Positions 1 through 8,759 of a DNA stretch of 64,000 nt are shown piece after piece. Source of the stretch: Streptomyces lydicus (GTDB lineage Bacteria > Actinomycetota > Actinomycetes > Streptomycetales > Streptomycetaceae); contig NZ_RDTE01000003.1 in the NCBI RefSeq assembly GCF_004125265.1, forward strand, positions 4,712,001 through 4,776,000, written 5' to 3'. Within the stretch, counting starts at the first letter, position 1. The number at the start of each line of letters is the position of its first letter. Made by a program: the position numbers and the translations under genes. The notes beneath the pieces were generated by a model. It was not told where the DNA came from, did no database searches, and saw nothing but the letters and a program-made list of their open reading frames with translations.

Positions 1-1
1 C

Positions 2-586
2 GAACCCACCGACGACCTGCTCAGCGACCTCACGACCACCGACCTGACCGATGAAGAACTCGCCGGCATCGGGAGCTTCCTGCTCGCCGCCGGCCTCGAC
101 ACCACCGCCAACATGCTCGCGCACGGCACCTTCGCGCTGCTGTCCCACCCGCATCAACTCGCCGCGCTGCGTGCCGATCCGGGCCTTGCCGACCAAGCGG
201 TCGAGGAGCTGTTGCGCTACCTGAGCATCGCCCACACCGGTGCGCGGTCGGCGCTGGAGGACGTCGAGCTGGAGGGCCAACTGATCAAGGCGGGCGAGAC
301 GGTCATCCTCTCGATAGAGGCCGCCAACCGCGACCCGGAGCGCTTCCCCGACCCCGACACCCTCGACCTGCACCGCAAGGCCACCGGACACCTGTCCTTC
401 GGCCACGGCATCCACCAGTGCCTGGGCCAGCAGCTGGCCCGTGTCGAGATGCGGGTCGCCTTCCCCGCGCTCGTCACCCGCTTCCCGACGCTGCGGCTGG
501 CCGTCCCGCCGGAGGAGGTCCCCCTGCGACACGGGATGAACATCTACGGGGTGCACCGGCTCCCGGTCACCTGGGAGGAGCGGTAG
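2..586 (+). CDS. Cytochrome P450, C-terminal part (cut by window edge)
   Basis: The open frame enters from the left edge at base 2 and gives the last 194 residues of a bacterial class I P450. Visible landmarks are the I-helix oxygen-binding segment AAGLDTT, the K-helix EELLRYL (ExxR), and the heme-ligand loop FGHGIHQCLGQQLAR with its cysteine. The end RLPVTW closely resembles that of the second P450 at 15.1-16.3 kb, so the two look like paralogues of the CYP105/107 type common in Streptomyces. A monooxygenase needing ferredoxin electrons is expected; the substrate cannot be read. The N-terminal half, start and neighbours lie outside the window. Confidence 0.95.
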   Translation, partial: EPTDDLLSDLTTTDLTDEELAGIGSFLLAAGLDTTANMLAHGTFALLSHPHQLAALRADPGLADQAVEELLRYLSIAHTGARSALEDVELEGQLIKAGETVILSIEAANRDPERFPDPDTLDLHRKATGHLSFGHGIHQCLGQQLARVEMRVAFPALVTRFPTLRLAVPPEEVPLRHGMNIYGVHRLPVTWEER

Positions 587-766
587 CGCCGCCGGGCGGC
601 CCGGACGGGGCGCGAGCCACCCAGCGGGGGCGCGAGCCACCCAGCCGGGGCGCGCCTGCCGCCCGCCGCCCGCCGCATGTCGCACACCGCACACGGAGGA
701 ACCCGCTCGCACTCCTGTACGTCTTCCCGCGTACGTGTTGGCGTAGACGGTCCCTGGAGGAACCCG

Positions 767-2497
767 GTGGAGCACAGGACGTTGGGGCAGCGGTACGAGC
801 TGGTGGAGCAGCTCGGGCACGGCGGGATGGGAACGGTCTACCGCGCCGTCGACCACCGGTTGCGGCGTACCGTCGCCGTGAAGACCCTCTCCGCCGAGCT
901 GGCGCTGCAGCCCGAATTCCTCACCCGGTTCCAGCGCGAGGCGCACGCCGCCGCCGCGCTCAACCACCCGGGGGTGGCCACCGTTCACGACGTGGGGGAG
1001 GACGCGAGCGGCGGTGTCGCCGAGCCCTACCTGGTCATGGAGTACGTGGAGGGCAGAACCCTCAGCCAGGTCCTGAAGGACGGCGCGCTGCCGGTGGCAC
1101 AGGCGGTCGACCTCACCGGCCAGGTGCTGGACGCCCTGGAGCACAGCCACCGGCACGCCATCGTGCACCGGGACATCAAGCCCGCGAATGTCATGCTCAC
1201 CGGCTCGGGCAAGGCCAAGGTCGTCGACTTCGGCATCGCCAAGGCGCTCAGCGAGGCGGCCACCCGCCTGACCGGCACGGGCGTGGCGGTCGGCACCCCC
1301 GCCTATCTGGCCCCGGAGCAGATCAACGGCGGCGAGACCGATCACCGTACGGACCTCTACGCCGTGGGCTGTCTGCTCTACGAGCTGCTGACGGGCCGTC
1401 CCCCGTACACCGGGGATTCCCCGTTCTCCGTGATGCACCAGCATCTGTCCGCGCAGCCGGTCCCGCCCTCCCGGCTCCGCCCCGAACTGCCGCCCGCCGT
1501 CGACGCGGTGATCGTCCGCGCACTGCACAAGGGCCGGGAGGACCGCTTCGCGAGCGCGTCCACGATGCACGCCGCACTCACCGAGGCCGCCCGGCCCACC
1601 ACGCCGCCTCCCCCCGCACACACCGCTGCCCGTACTCCGGTCCGCACCCCCACCGCCTTCGACCCGGCCGCCCCTGGCCACGCTCCCGCTCCCCTGGGTC
1701 ACGCCGCTCCCGGTCAGGCCGCACCCGGCCACGTCACCGGGCAACCCGCCCCGGCGGCGGCCGCTTCCACCCCATTGGCCTCCGCCCCGCTCTCCGGCGC
1801 TTCCGCGGGACTCTCCGCCGCCTCCCCCACCCCCTCCGGCAGCGGACCGGAGGCGTCCCCGCCCCGTCCCACCCGCCGCAGACCGGCCGGCGTGGTCTTC
1901 CGGCCGACGGCGGAAGGCGCGGTCGCCCTGCTCGGCTGCTTCCTCTCCCTGGTGATATCCCGGACCGACATGATCGAGGTCGGCCAGTTCAACCGGGTAG
2001 CGCTGCTCGCCGCCGTCGCCGGTGCGGTGCTCCTGCTGTGGTCGGCACGGCTCGCCTGCGCGGTGTCCTGGGGCCCGGTGGCGGAAGCCGTGGCCGCCTG
2101 GTCCGAACTCTCCCGCGGCACCGTCGGCTGGGAAACCCGCTACGTCATCGTCGCCCTGGTCCTGGCCCTCGTCGCCGCACTGTGCCTGGCGGCAGGCTAC
2201 AAGGACGAAGGCGCCGGCGGATTCGCGCTCGTGGCCTTCTGGTTCACCGCCCTGGCCGCCGTCTGGTTCTTCCTCGACGACCTCCACAAGATCGGCGTGT
2301 TCTACGTCCTGCTCCTGGGCGTCACCCTCGCCATCGGCACCCAAGCCCTCAAGTCCCGCACCCGCCCGCCGTCTTCCGGCCACCTCACCGCCCCATCCAC
2401 CCCACCCGCCATGGCCGACGCCCAAAGGCCGCCGGAGCACCTCCGCACCGCCCACCGCCGGCCACGAAAGCCGGCCGGCCAGAACGCCCGCGGATAG
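767..2497 (+). CDS. Membrane-bound serine/threonine protein kinase
   Basis: A Hanks-type kinase of 576 residues. The N-terminal kinase domain (about 10-270) has the glycine loop GHGGMG (17-22), the ATP lysine K39 in VAVK, HRDIKPAN (134 on), DFG (154-156) and APEQ. A Pro/Ala-rich linker of about 110 residues follows, then four or five hydrophobic segments (about 385-560), where one extracytoplasmic-sensor helix would be more usual. No PASTA repeats are present. I chose the GTG at 767 because GGAGG at 756-760 sits six bases upstream; an in-frame ATG at 677 has no such site and would add residues before the kinase fold. It stands alone; targets are unknown. Confidence 0.93.
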   Translation: MEHRTLGQRYELVEQLGHGGMGTVYRAVDHRLRRTVAVKTLSAELALQPEFLTRFQREAHAAAALNHPGVATVHDVGEDASGGVAEPYLVMEYVEGRTLSQVLKDGALPVAQAVDLTGQVLDALEHSHRHAIVHRDIKPANVMLTGSGKAKVVDFGIAKALSEAATRLTGTGVAVGTPAYLAPEQINGGETDHRTDLYAVGCLLYELLTGRPPYTGDSPFSVMHQHLSAQPVPPSRLRPELPPAVDAVIVRALHKGREDRFASASTMHAALTEAARPTTPPPPAHTAARTPVRTPTAFDPAAPGHAPAPLGHAAPGQAAPGHVTGQPAPAAAASTPLASAPLSGASAGLSAASPTPSGSGPEASPPRPTRRRPAGVVFRPTAEGAVALLGCFLSLVISRTDMIEVGQFNRVALLAAVAGAVLLLWSARLACAVSWGPVAEAVAAWSELSRGTVGWETRYVIVALVLALVAALCLAAGYKDEGAGGFALVAFWFTALAAVWFFLDDLHKIGVFYVLLLGVTLAIGTQALKSRTRPPSSGHLTAPSTPPAMADAQRPPEHLRTAHRRPRKPAGQNARG

Positions 2498-2579
2498 CGG
2501 GAGTTGCGGTGGTGGAAGTCCCGGCCCTCACCCGGACGGCGTGGCACCGTTCCGACCCCGTGGAGTCGCCCTCACCCAC

Positions 2580-3176
2580 TCACTCGGCGCGGAGAAAGCG
2601 GCGCAGAATGAGATGGAGCGTGGGCAGTTGGCCGGCCGGATCGAAGGACGGGGCGGTGGCTGCGCTCGTGTAGAGCGAAGAGATCAGGGCCAGGACCCAT
2701 GACGCGGCGCTGTCCGGGTCGAGTTCGGGATCGATCCGACCGGTCGCGGCGGCCTTGGTGAGCAGTCCCACGACGGTCGCGTGCTCATCGGCGTTGTCGC
2801 GGCTGAGCAGCGCCTCGAGTTCGGGGTCCCGGTATGCCTGGACCATGGCTTCCATGACCAGCGGAGGCGTCAGCGGGTTCATGGCCGGGGCGGCGAGGAG
2901 GTCCACGATCTCCAGCAGGGCGTCCCACGGGTCAGCGGCGGCCAGCGCCTGCGCAAAGCGTTCGGCCTTGTCGTCCCCGTCGCTCTCGAGGACGGCGAGG
3001 AAGATCGCGCGCTTGTTGGGGAAGTAGTGGAACAGGTTGCCCGCGCTCATGCCGGCGGCCCGGCAGATCTCCGCGGTCGTGGTGCGATCGAAGCCCTTGG
3101 TGGCGAACAGCTCCGTGGCGGCGCCCAGGATGTGCTGCCGCCGCGCCCGGTGTTTGGCCGGGTCGATCTTTCTCAT
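2580..3176 (-). CDS. TetR/AcrR family transcriptional regulator
   Basis: 198 residues. The N-terminal helix-turn-helix reads as a typical TetR domain (ILGAATELFATKGFDRTTT, then AGMSAGNLFHYFPNK, about residues 16-57), followed by a helical ligand domain with no recognisable specificity. The ATG at 3176 is preceded by AGGAGGAG seven bases away, a strong site that rules out the longer open frame. The 223-bp gap to the divergent YqeB-like gene carries a perfect palindrome (3293-3306), the likely operator for this protein; autoregulation and control of the divergent gene are inferred from that position. Confidence 0.9.
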   Translation of the reverse strand: MRKIDPAKHRARRQHILGAATELFATKGFDRTTTAEICRAAGMSAGNLFHYFPNKRAIFLAVLESDGDDKAERFAQALAAADPWDALLEIVDLLAAPAMNPLTPPLVMEAMVQAYRDPELEALLSRDNADEHATVVGLLTKAAATGRIDPELDPDSAASWVLALISSLYTSAATAPSFDPAGQLPTLHLILRRFLRAE

Positions 3177-3292
3177 GGTTCTCCTCCTCCTGCTGGCGGG
3201 TCGCCGGGCCGCAGGGTCGCTGGGTCGCTGGACCGGCGAACTGGCGAACTGGCGGGCTGACGCCGGGCGTTGCTCTGTTGGGCAAATAATAG

Positions 3293-3306
3293 ACCGAGCA
3301 CTCGGT
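3293..3306. promoter_or_regulatory. Perfect 14-bp palindrome, probable TetR operator
   Basis: ACCGAG-CA-CTCGGT is a perfect dyad inside an unusually A/T-rich patch (about 3284-3315) between the divergent TetR and YqeB-like genes. The flanks continue the symmetry weakly (ATAAT to the left, TTATCAT to the right). Position and shape fit a TetR-dimer operator; binding is inferred. Confidence 0.6.
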
Positions 3307-3399
3307 TTATCATTATGCTGCGGTCGGAAGTCGGTGCCGCAATGCACGAAGACCTGCCGGCGCAACCGCTGCCGGCCGACCGACCGGGCAGGGGGGATC

Positions 3400-4233
3400 G
3401 TGAACGTGGAGAAGGAAGAACAGGCAGGGGTCGATGGGGGACGGGCGGGAGCGGACGAGTTACCGACAGAGAACGACGCGACGCAGGTGCGAGCCGGCAG
3501 GGAACGGCCGCGAACCGGCAAGGCCGCGGTCCTGGCCGACAAGGCCACCGTCCTGGCGGAACCGGCCTGGGCGGTCGTGCTCGTCTGTGCCGTCTTCGCG
3601 GCAGCCGGCGCCGGGATCGGCTGGCTGATCAAGCTGCTCGCGCAGTGGTTCGTGACACTGCCCTGGGCGCCGTGGCAGGGACCGGCCAGGCTCCTGACCT
3701 CGATCCCCGAACCGTGGCGGACCGTCGGAGTGCTGGCCGTGGGCGCGGTCCTGGGGCTGGCCGCCGGATACCTCGCTCAGCGCGACCGGCTCTCCGTCGC
3801 CATCTCCGGCAGCCGCGTGGTCCTCACCCGTAAAGGCATCTCCCGGGAGTTCACCCACCACGAGATCGACACAGCGCTCCGGGACGGCAAGCAGCTGGTG
3901 CTGCTCGGCCGAGACGGCCAGGAGACCGCCCGAGAGGCCTGCGACCTCGACGCGCAGCGGCTCGCCGATGCCTTCGCCGAGCACGGCTACCGCTGGTCCG
4001 ACGGCGATCCGCACCGGGACGAATTCCGGCTCTGGGTCCCCCGGGCACCGGGCCTGCCGGAGGGAGCCGACGCGCTGCTGACGGCCCGCGCACAGCTACT
4101 GGGCAAGCCCGCCGCCGCCGACGAGGCTCGCGAGCTGCGCGAGGAACTGGCCGAGCTCGGCGTCGTCGTGCGCGACGAGAACAAGCGGCAGTACTGGCGC
4201 ACGACCCGCACGACCCGGACGACCCGGAGTTGA
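3400..4233 (+). CDS. YqeB-like two-helix membrane protein
   Basis: 277 residues. A charged N-terminus is followed by two hydrophobic segments (about residues 45-75 and 105-130) and a cytoplasmic domain (GSRVVLTRKGISREF, then HEIDTALRDGKQLVLLGRDG). This layout matches actinobacterial proteins annotated as YqeB family, whose function is not established. The GTG at 3400 follows GGGGGG closely. The C-terminus ends in a short Thr-Thr-Arg repeat from a direct repeat of ACGACCCG units. It is divergent from the TetR gene and shares its palindrome-bearing intergenic region, so control by that regulator is plausible. Confidence 0.7.
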   Translation: MNVEKEEQAGVDGGRAGADELPTENDATQVRAGRERPRTGKAAVLADKATVLAEPAWAVVLVCAVFAAAGAGIGWLIKLLAQWFVTLPWAPWQGPARLLTSIPEPWRTVGVLAVGAVLGLAAGYLAQRDRLSVAISGSRVVLTRKGISREFTHHEIDTALRDGKQLVLLGRDGQETAREACDLDAQRLADAFAEHGYRWSDGDPHRDEFRLWVPRAPGLPEGADALLTARAQLLGKPAAADEARELREELAELGVVVRDENKRQYWRTTRTTRTTRS

Positions 4234-4259
4234 GGGGCGGGGCGGGCCGATTCCTCAGC

Positions 4260-4340
4260 GCGTGCGGACACCTGGGGGCGGGCGCTGGCGTACGGGCACC
4301 TGCGTGCAGATGCCCGCGTGCGGACACATGGGTGCGGGCG
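4260..4340. repeat. 25-bp direct repeat pair between convergent genes
   Basis: Two copies (4260-4284 and 4316-4340) beginning GCGTGCGGACAC and ending GCGGGCG differ at two positions and lie 31 bp apart. They sit between the convergent YqeB-like and SCO2400-type genes, with no clear gene or terminator. Confidence 0.6.
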
Positions 4341-4390
4341 CCCACGCGGGATGCCCGCGGCGGAACCCTCGACTGACCGTCAGCTGATCG

Positions 4391-5422
4391 TCAGTTGACG
4401 CAGACGAGTCCCAGCAGGCACACATGCGCCGGGGAGGTCGGCTCGGCGGACGGGGCGGTCGGGTCGCTCGGCGTGGAGGGCGCCGTGAGCGTCGGTGAGG
4501 TGTCGTTGCCCGTGCCGGCCGAGTGTCCGGTGGGGGCGGGGGCGGAGGTCGTCCTCGGTGCCGCGGCGCCGGAGTGGTGGACGGGTGCCGTCCCGGCCGC
4601 GGTGGGCGTCGAGGCGTGTGGCGCCGTGCTCGGGGAGGCGGGGGAGTGTGCCGGGGCGGCGGAGTGCTGCTGCCGGACCGGCGTGGCCGCGGACGGCGCG
4701 GCGGCGGGGGCGCTCTGCTGCCGGTCGGCCGCATGGTGCGGGTGCGTAGCGGGGTGCCGGGAAGCCTCGTTGTCCGGCTGCTCCGACGATGAGGCAGCCG
4801 TTTCCGTGCGGGGCGAGCCCACGCTTCCGGGTTCCGGCGCCGAGGACGCCTGCGCATGACCGGCGGACGGCTTGTTCTGCAGCAGTGAGACGGTCAGGCC
4901 ACCGCCGACGAGGGCGAAGGCCGTGGCGGCCGCGGCCCGGCGCCGGTGCTTCTTCCAGCGCGCCAGCTGCCGACGCCGGGCTGCCCGGCCCTGGCCGGTA
5001 GCGGCGGCCGCTCCGGAACTGCCGGATACACCGTCCGCGGCAGCATCCGCCCGCACCTCGTCGTCGTCGAGGGCACTGCTGCCCAGCGTGTAGGCACCGC
5101 TGCCCAGCGCGCCGGCACTGCCGCCCAGGGTGCCGCTGCCGGGGACACCGCTGTCGAACGGCGCGGCATCGAACGGCGTGGCAGGGGAGGGCGTCGTAGG
5201 GGAGGGCCTGGCTGCGGACGGCTGAGTGCCGTGCTGCCGAGGGTGCTGAGGGGCGCCGAGGCCGGCGGCTTCCTCCGCACGCCAGGCCTCGCACGCCGCG
5301 GCAGCGGCCTTCGCGCGCTGCAGGCGATGGCTGGGCGGGGCGATGTCCGGAGCGTAATCTCCGCATCCCGGGCAGACGAGTGCCCCATTGAGGCTTCGGC
5401 GGCACGACGAGCAGTAGTCCAT
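4391..5422 (-). CDS. SCO2400-family zinc-ribbon membrane protein
   Basis: 343 residues. The N-terminus has a compact zinc-ribbon signature, CSSC (4-7) and CPGC (17-20), followed by the DYAPDIAPP phrase typical of the Streptomyces SCO2400 family. A basic stretch precedes one hydrophobic segment (about 172-192, ATAFALVGGGLTVSLL). The rest is a long Ala/Pro/Ser/Thr-rich tail, and the protein ends in CLLGLVCVN with two cysteines. This suggests a cytosolic ribbon, one membrane pass and a disordered outside arm. The function of the family is unknown. It is transcribed alone, convergent with the YqeB-like gene. Confidence 0.85.
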   Translation of the reverse strand: MDYCSSCRRSLNGALVCPGCGDYAPDIAPPSHRLQRAKAAAAACEAWRAEEAAGLGAPQHPRQHGTQPSAARPSPTTPSPATPFDAAPFDSGVPGSGTLGGSAGALGSGAYTLGSSALDDDEVRADAAADGVSGSSGAAAATGQGRAARRRQLARWKKHRRRAAAATAFALVGGGLTVSLLQNKPSAGHAQASSAPEPGSVGSPRTETAASSSEQPDNEASRHPATHPHHAADRQQSAPAAAPSAATPVRQQHSAAPAHSPASPSTAPHASTPTAAGTAPVHHSGAAAPRTTSAPAPTGHSAGTGNDTSPTLTAPSTPSDPTAPSAEPTSPAHVCLLGLVCVN

Positions 5423-5914
5423 CTGCGATCTTTCTGTGCTGACTGCGCCGCCAAGGACGCCGGCGACCTGATCAAGTTCGCACGCGGGATCGAGCGGGCT
5501 GTAACGCTAACGGCACCCCCCGAGCGCGAAGCGAAGGCCCTGTGACGCTTCGGTGCAGATTCCTCACCAGCGGACCCTGAGATTCCTCGGCACTCCGGAC
5601 ATGTGGCGACGAATCCCGTGATGGTCCGCTGGACGCGGGCCGCGGCAGGCGCCAGGGGGTGAGTGGGGAGGGAGGAGCCCCCGGAGGCGACGTAGCGCGG
5701 GTGGAGTTTTCTCCACCCGGAAGACGGGATGTGGCGCCCGTGCGCGGTACGGGCCCGCTCCGCTTGGCTGGAGGCACGCCGTGGACGCGACCGTGCGACG
5801 CGACTGTGCACGGAGTCACAGAGTCGCGGAGTCACGGGCCACGGGACCACGGAGTCACGAGGCCACGGCGTCACGGGGCCATGGCGTCAAGGGATCAAGC
5901 GTCAAGGGGGAAAT
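5423..5914. other. Intergenic region with spaced dyads and GTCAC repeats
   Basis: No convincing gene is seen. A 10-bp inverted pair, CCAGCGGACC (5567-5576) and GGTCCGCTGG (5623-5632), encloses a smaller GATTC/GAATC dyad. From about 5811 to 5906 a short unit resembling CGGAGTCAC recurs about six times with drift (GGCGTCAC, GGCGTCAA), ending right at the start of the ABC ATPase gene. The array could hold regulator sites or be simple slippage. Confidence 0.5.
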
Positions 5915-6661
5915 GTGTCCGTCACCGGAGTCGGCGTCGAGCAGGCCGTGACGCTCAGTGCGGTGGCCAGGCTGTACGGCCGTGGCGAGCGCCGGGTGTC
6001 CGCCCTGCGTGGTGTGCACTGCGCCTTCGCCCGTGGGTCGTTCACCGCGGTGATGGGGCCCTCGGGCTCGGGCAAGAGCACCCTGCTCCAGTGCGCGGCG
6101 GGCCTGGACCGCCCCACCTCGGGGCGGGTGTTCATCGGCCGCACCGACATCAGTGCGCTGACCGAGACGGAGCTGACCAAGCTGCGCCGGGAGCGGATCG
6201 GCTTCGTCTTCCAGTCCTTCAACCTCATGCCGTCGCTGAACGCCCGCAAGAATGTGGCGCTGCCGCTGCGGCTGGCCGGGCAGCGCCCGGGGCGCGCACG
6301 GGTGGACGCCGCGCTCCGGCAGGTGGGGCTGGGCGACCGGGGCGGCCACCGGCCGGCCGAGCTGTCCGGCGGCCAGCAGCAGCGGGTGGCCATCGCCCGC
6401 GCGCTGATCAGCCGGCCCGAGGTGCTGTTCGCCGACGAGCCGACCGGCGCCCTGGACACCCACACCAGCCGTGAGGTGCTGGGCCTGCTGCGGTCGGTGG
6501 TGGACCAGGCCGGGCAGACGGTGGTCATGGTCACCCACGACCCGGTCGCCGCCTCCTGGGCGGACCGGGTGCTCTTCCTGTCCGACGGGGCGGTGCACGG
6601 CGAACTGACGGGCCCGACGGTGGCCGCGGTGAGCGAGCACCTGGCCCGGCTGGGCGGCTGA
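5915..6661 (+). CDS. ABC transporter ATPase (MacB/LolD-type) without its permease
   Basis: 248 residues. Walker A is GPSGSGKST, the Q-loop lies in FVFQSFNLMP, the signature is LSGGQQQR, Walker B is VLFADEP followed by TGALD, and the switch histidine is in MVTHD. This is the ATPase class that pairs with FtsX-like permeases for lipoproteins, peptides or drugs. The GTG at 5915 follows GGGGG five bases away. The expected permease starts three bases after this stop but is destroyed after about 21 codons (see 6665-6728), so the ATPase is probably orphaned unless it serves another permease. Confidence 0.93.
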   Translation: MSVTGVGVEQAVTLSAVARLYGRGERRVSALRGVHCAFARGSFTAVMGPSGSGKSTLLQCAAGLDRPTSGRVFIGRTDISALTETELTKLRRERIGFVFQSFNLMPSLNARKNVALPLRLAGQRPGRARVDAALRQVGLGDRGGHRPAELSGGQQQRVAIARALISRPEVLFADEPTGALDTHTSREVLGLLRSVVDQAGQTVVMVTHDPVAASWADRVLFLSDGAVHGELTGPTVAAVSEHLARLGG

Positions 6662-6664
6662 CCC

Positions 6665-6728
6665 ATGGTGTCCCTCGCTCTGTCGACCCTGCGCGCCCGG
6701 TGGGCGCTGTTCGCCGGCACTTTCCTCT
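6665..6728 (+). pseudogene. Remnant of FtsX-type ABC permease (first ~21 codons)
   Basis: The reading frame MVSLALSTLRARWALFAGTF is the usual beginning of a streptomycete FtsX-like permease encoded just after its ATPase. After TTCCTC at about 6721-6727 the hydrophobic helix stops abruptly and the DNA continues, in another frame, as the inside of a response regulator. The permease body (normally several hundred codons) is missing. Confidence 0.75.
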
Positions 6729-7070
6729 CTCGGCTACCTGCTCAAGGACCGGATCGGCGAACTCGGCGAATTCGCCCAGGCCGTCGAACGGGTCGCCGCG
6801 GGGGCCATGGTGATCGACCCCCAGGTGGTCCAGCACCTGCTGATGGAGCGCGACCGGCGCCACCGTTCCCAGCTCCTGTCCGCCCGCGAACAGGAGGTGC
6901 TCGCCCTGATGGCCCAGGGTTACTCCAACGCCATGGTGCGGGAAGCCCTGCACATCAGCGACGGCGCGGTGGCCAAACACGTCGGCAACATCTTCGCCAA
7001 GCTGGGACTGTCCCCCGAGGACGGCAACCGCCGGGTGCTTGCGGTGTTGGCTTATCTGGGTGATGAGTAA
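6729..7070 (+). pseudogene. C-terminal remnant of a NarL/LuxR response regulator
   Basis: In this frame translation starts inside a receiver domain at LGYLLKDR, the phrase around the conserved lysine at the end of the receiver, and continues through the linker to a full LuxR DNA-binding domain (LSAREQEVLALMAQGYSN, then AVAKHVGNIFAKLGL). The phospho-acceptor half is absent. An internal ATG at 6807 could still yield an 87-residue protein with an intact helix-turn-helix, so residual function is possible. The normal order ATPase-permease-kinase-regulator suggests one deletion removed everything between the permease start and the end of the receiver. Confidence 0.8.
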
Positions 7071-7251
7071 GCGGCGCACCCCGTTGGCAGGCCTGCCGGA
7101 CGGCCTTGGCAAAGCCGCCACCGCCGGATTTGTGGCGCCGCGCGACCAGGCGAGCGCGACGGTGCTGGGACTCACGCCCTCCACCGGTACGTAGACGATG
7201 CCGGAGCGCGGGTAGAAGCGGGCGGCGGCCGGGCGCCGTGCACAATCGGAG

Positions 7252-7287
<36 letters not shown>

Positions 7288-7422
7288 TGCCTCCGACCGG
7301 GCCGGCCGCATCAAGCGTCCGCGCGCACCGCGCCGGAGGTCCTGGAGGCCGGCCGGTGGGCCGGCGCCATGTGCCCTGCGGACCACCGTGAAGCCGGACG
7401 GAACAGATCGAGCACCAGAACC

Positions 7423-7464
7423 GGAAGGGAAAGGGGAAGGGAAAGGGGAAGGGAAAGGGGAAGG
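7423..7464. repeat. Purine-only tract of GGGAAAGGGGAA units
   Basis: About 42 bases of uninterrupted purine on the + strand with a 12-bp period (GGGAAAGGGGAA). Such mirror-type purine tracts can adopt triplex structure; any role is unknown. Confidence 0.75.
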
Positions 7465-7589
7465 CGAACAGGACCGGCAACCGGAATGGGAACCGGAACC
7501 GGACCGGAACCATGGGGCACCCACCCCGCACGGTTCACCCACACCTCAACCTCCGACTCATCCGCCACAACGGCCACGAACACGCGCGC

Positions 7590-7595
7590 TAATGT
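7590..7595 (+). promoter_or_regulatory. Probable -10 box of a leaderless transcript
   Basis: TAATGT ends six bases before the GTG start at 7602, the spacing expected when transcription begins at the start codon. No Shine-Dalgarno sequence is present there, and no good -35 is visible. Confidence 0.4.
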
Positions 7596-7601
7596 GCGTC
7601 C

Positions 7602-8552
7602 GTGAGTCTCTACGTCGTTATTGGATTCGGGCCCGCAGGTGCGGCCACCGCTCGTCTGCTGGCCGAAGAGGGGCACGCGGTACGGGTCGTCACCAAGTCG
7701 GGCCGAAGCCCTGAGCCGGGTATCGAGCACATCGCCTTGGACGTGACGGACGGGACGGACGGCGAGCGACTGAGCGAGTCCGCACAGGGCGCGGCCGCGA
7801 TCATCAACTGCGCCGGGCCGCCCTACCCGCGCTGGACGAGTGACTGGCCACCATTGGCCGCGTCGGTCTGCGCGGCGGCCGAGGCGACCGGCGCCGTACT
7901 GGTCATGCTGGGCAACCTCTACGGCTACGGCCCGGTGGACTGCCCCCTGACCGAGGAGCTGCCGCTCGCCGCGACCGGTGCCAAGGGGCGGGTGCGCGCC
8001 GCCGTGTGGGAACAGGCGCAGAAGCTGCACGAGCAGGGGCGTATCAAGGCGGTCGAGGTGCGGGCCTCGGACTTCTTCGGGCCCGGAGTGACCGACGGGG
8101 GGCACCTGGCCGCGCGAGTCATGCCACGACTGCTGGCCGGCAAACCGGTCTCCACGCTCGGGAATCCGGACGCCCCGCACAGCTGGAGCTATCTGCCCGA
8201 TGTGGCCAGGGCCCTGGTCGAGGTTGCCGGCGAGGAACGGGCCTGGGGACGGGCCTGGCACGTCCCGACACAGCCCGCGCTCTCCGTCCGGGAGATGGTC
8301 GACCGCCTTGCCGACCAGTCGGGGACGGGACCGGCCGCCGTGCGCAGACTGCCGTCCGCCGTGCTGGGCGTGGTCTCGCTCGTCTCCCCGCTGCTTCGTG
8401 AACTGAAGGAGATCCGCTATCAGTTCGACCACCCGTTCGTGGTCGATTCCAGCGCCTACGAAGCCGTATTCGCGGTACGGGCCACGCCCCTCGACGAGCA
8501 GATCGAGGCGACGGTGGACTGGTGGCGTGAGCGGCGGGCCGCCACCGGGTGA
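7602..8552 (+). CDS. NAD(P)-dependent epimerase/dehydratase-like protein
   Basis: 316 residues of the extended SDR (NAD-dependent epimerase/dehydratase) type. It begins directly with a Rossmann strand and dinucleotide loop (VVIGFGPAGAATARLLAEEG, glycines at about 8-13), followed by CAGPPYPRW and GNLYGYGP, where the catalytic tyrosine is expected. A substrate region SWSYLPDVARALV follows. It resembles NAD-binding proteins acting on sugar-like substrates, but specificity cannot be assigned. The start has no ribosome site, and a TAATGT box suggests leaderless translation. It is not in an operon. Confidence 0.85.
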   Translation: MSLYVVIGFGPAGAATARLLAEEGHAVRVVTKSGRSPEPGIEHIALDVTDGTDGERLSESAQGAAAIINCAGPPYPRWTSDWPPLAASVCAAAEATGAVLVMLGNLYGYGPVDCPLTEELPLAATGAKGRVRAAVWEQAQKLHEQGRIKAVEVRASDFFGPGVTDGGHLAARVMPRLLAGKPVSTLGNPDAPHSWSYLPDVARALVEVAGEERAWGRAWHVPTQPALSVREMVDRLADQSGTGPAAVRRLPSAVLGVVSLVSPLLRELKEIRYQFDHPFVVDSSAYEAVFAVRATPLDEQIEATVDWWRERRAATG

Positions 8553-8759
8553 TCTCCGTGTTCAGGGCAGCGCTCACCTACGAGCGCGAGGCGAGGCCGG
8601 CCGCCCTCGCTTGCCGGTGACGCCGGGCGGGACCGGTGGGGATCGGCGTGGATCGGCGTGGACCGGCGTGGACCGTACACAGGGTTTCAGGCATGAGTGG
8701 AGCGTCACGCTCGCGGGGCGGCCCGTGCCGCAAGAGCACGAAGGAAGGCGGCCGGCGGA

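Noticed and set aside
2022..2702. Second frame inside and after the kinase gene
   Set aside because: Ser/Pro/Trp-rich product, out of phase with the kinase's membrane region, no ribosome site or domain.
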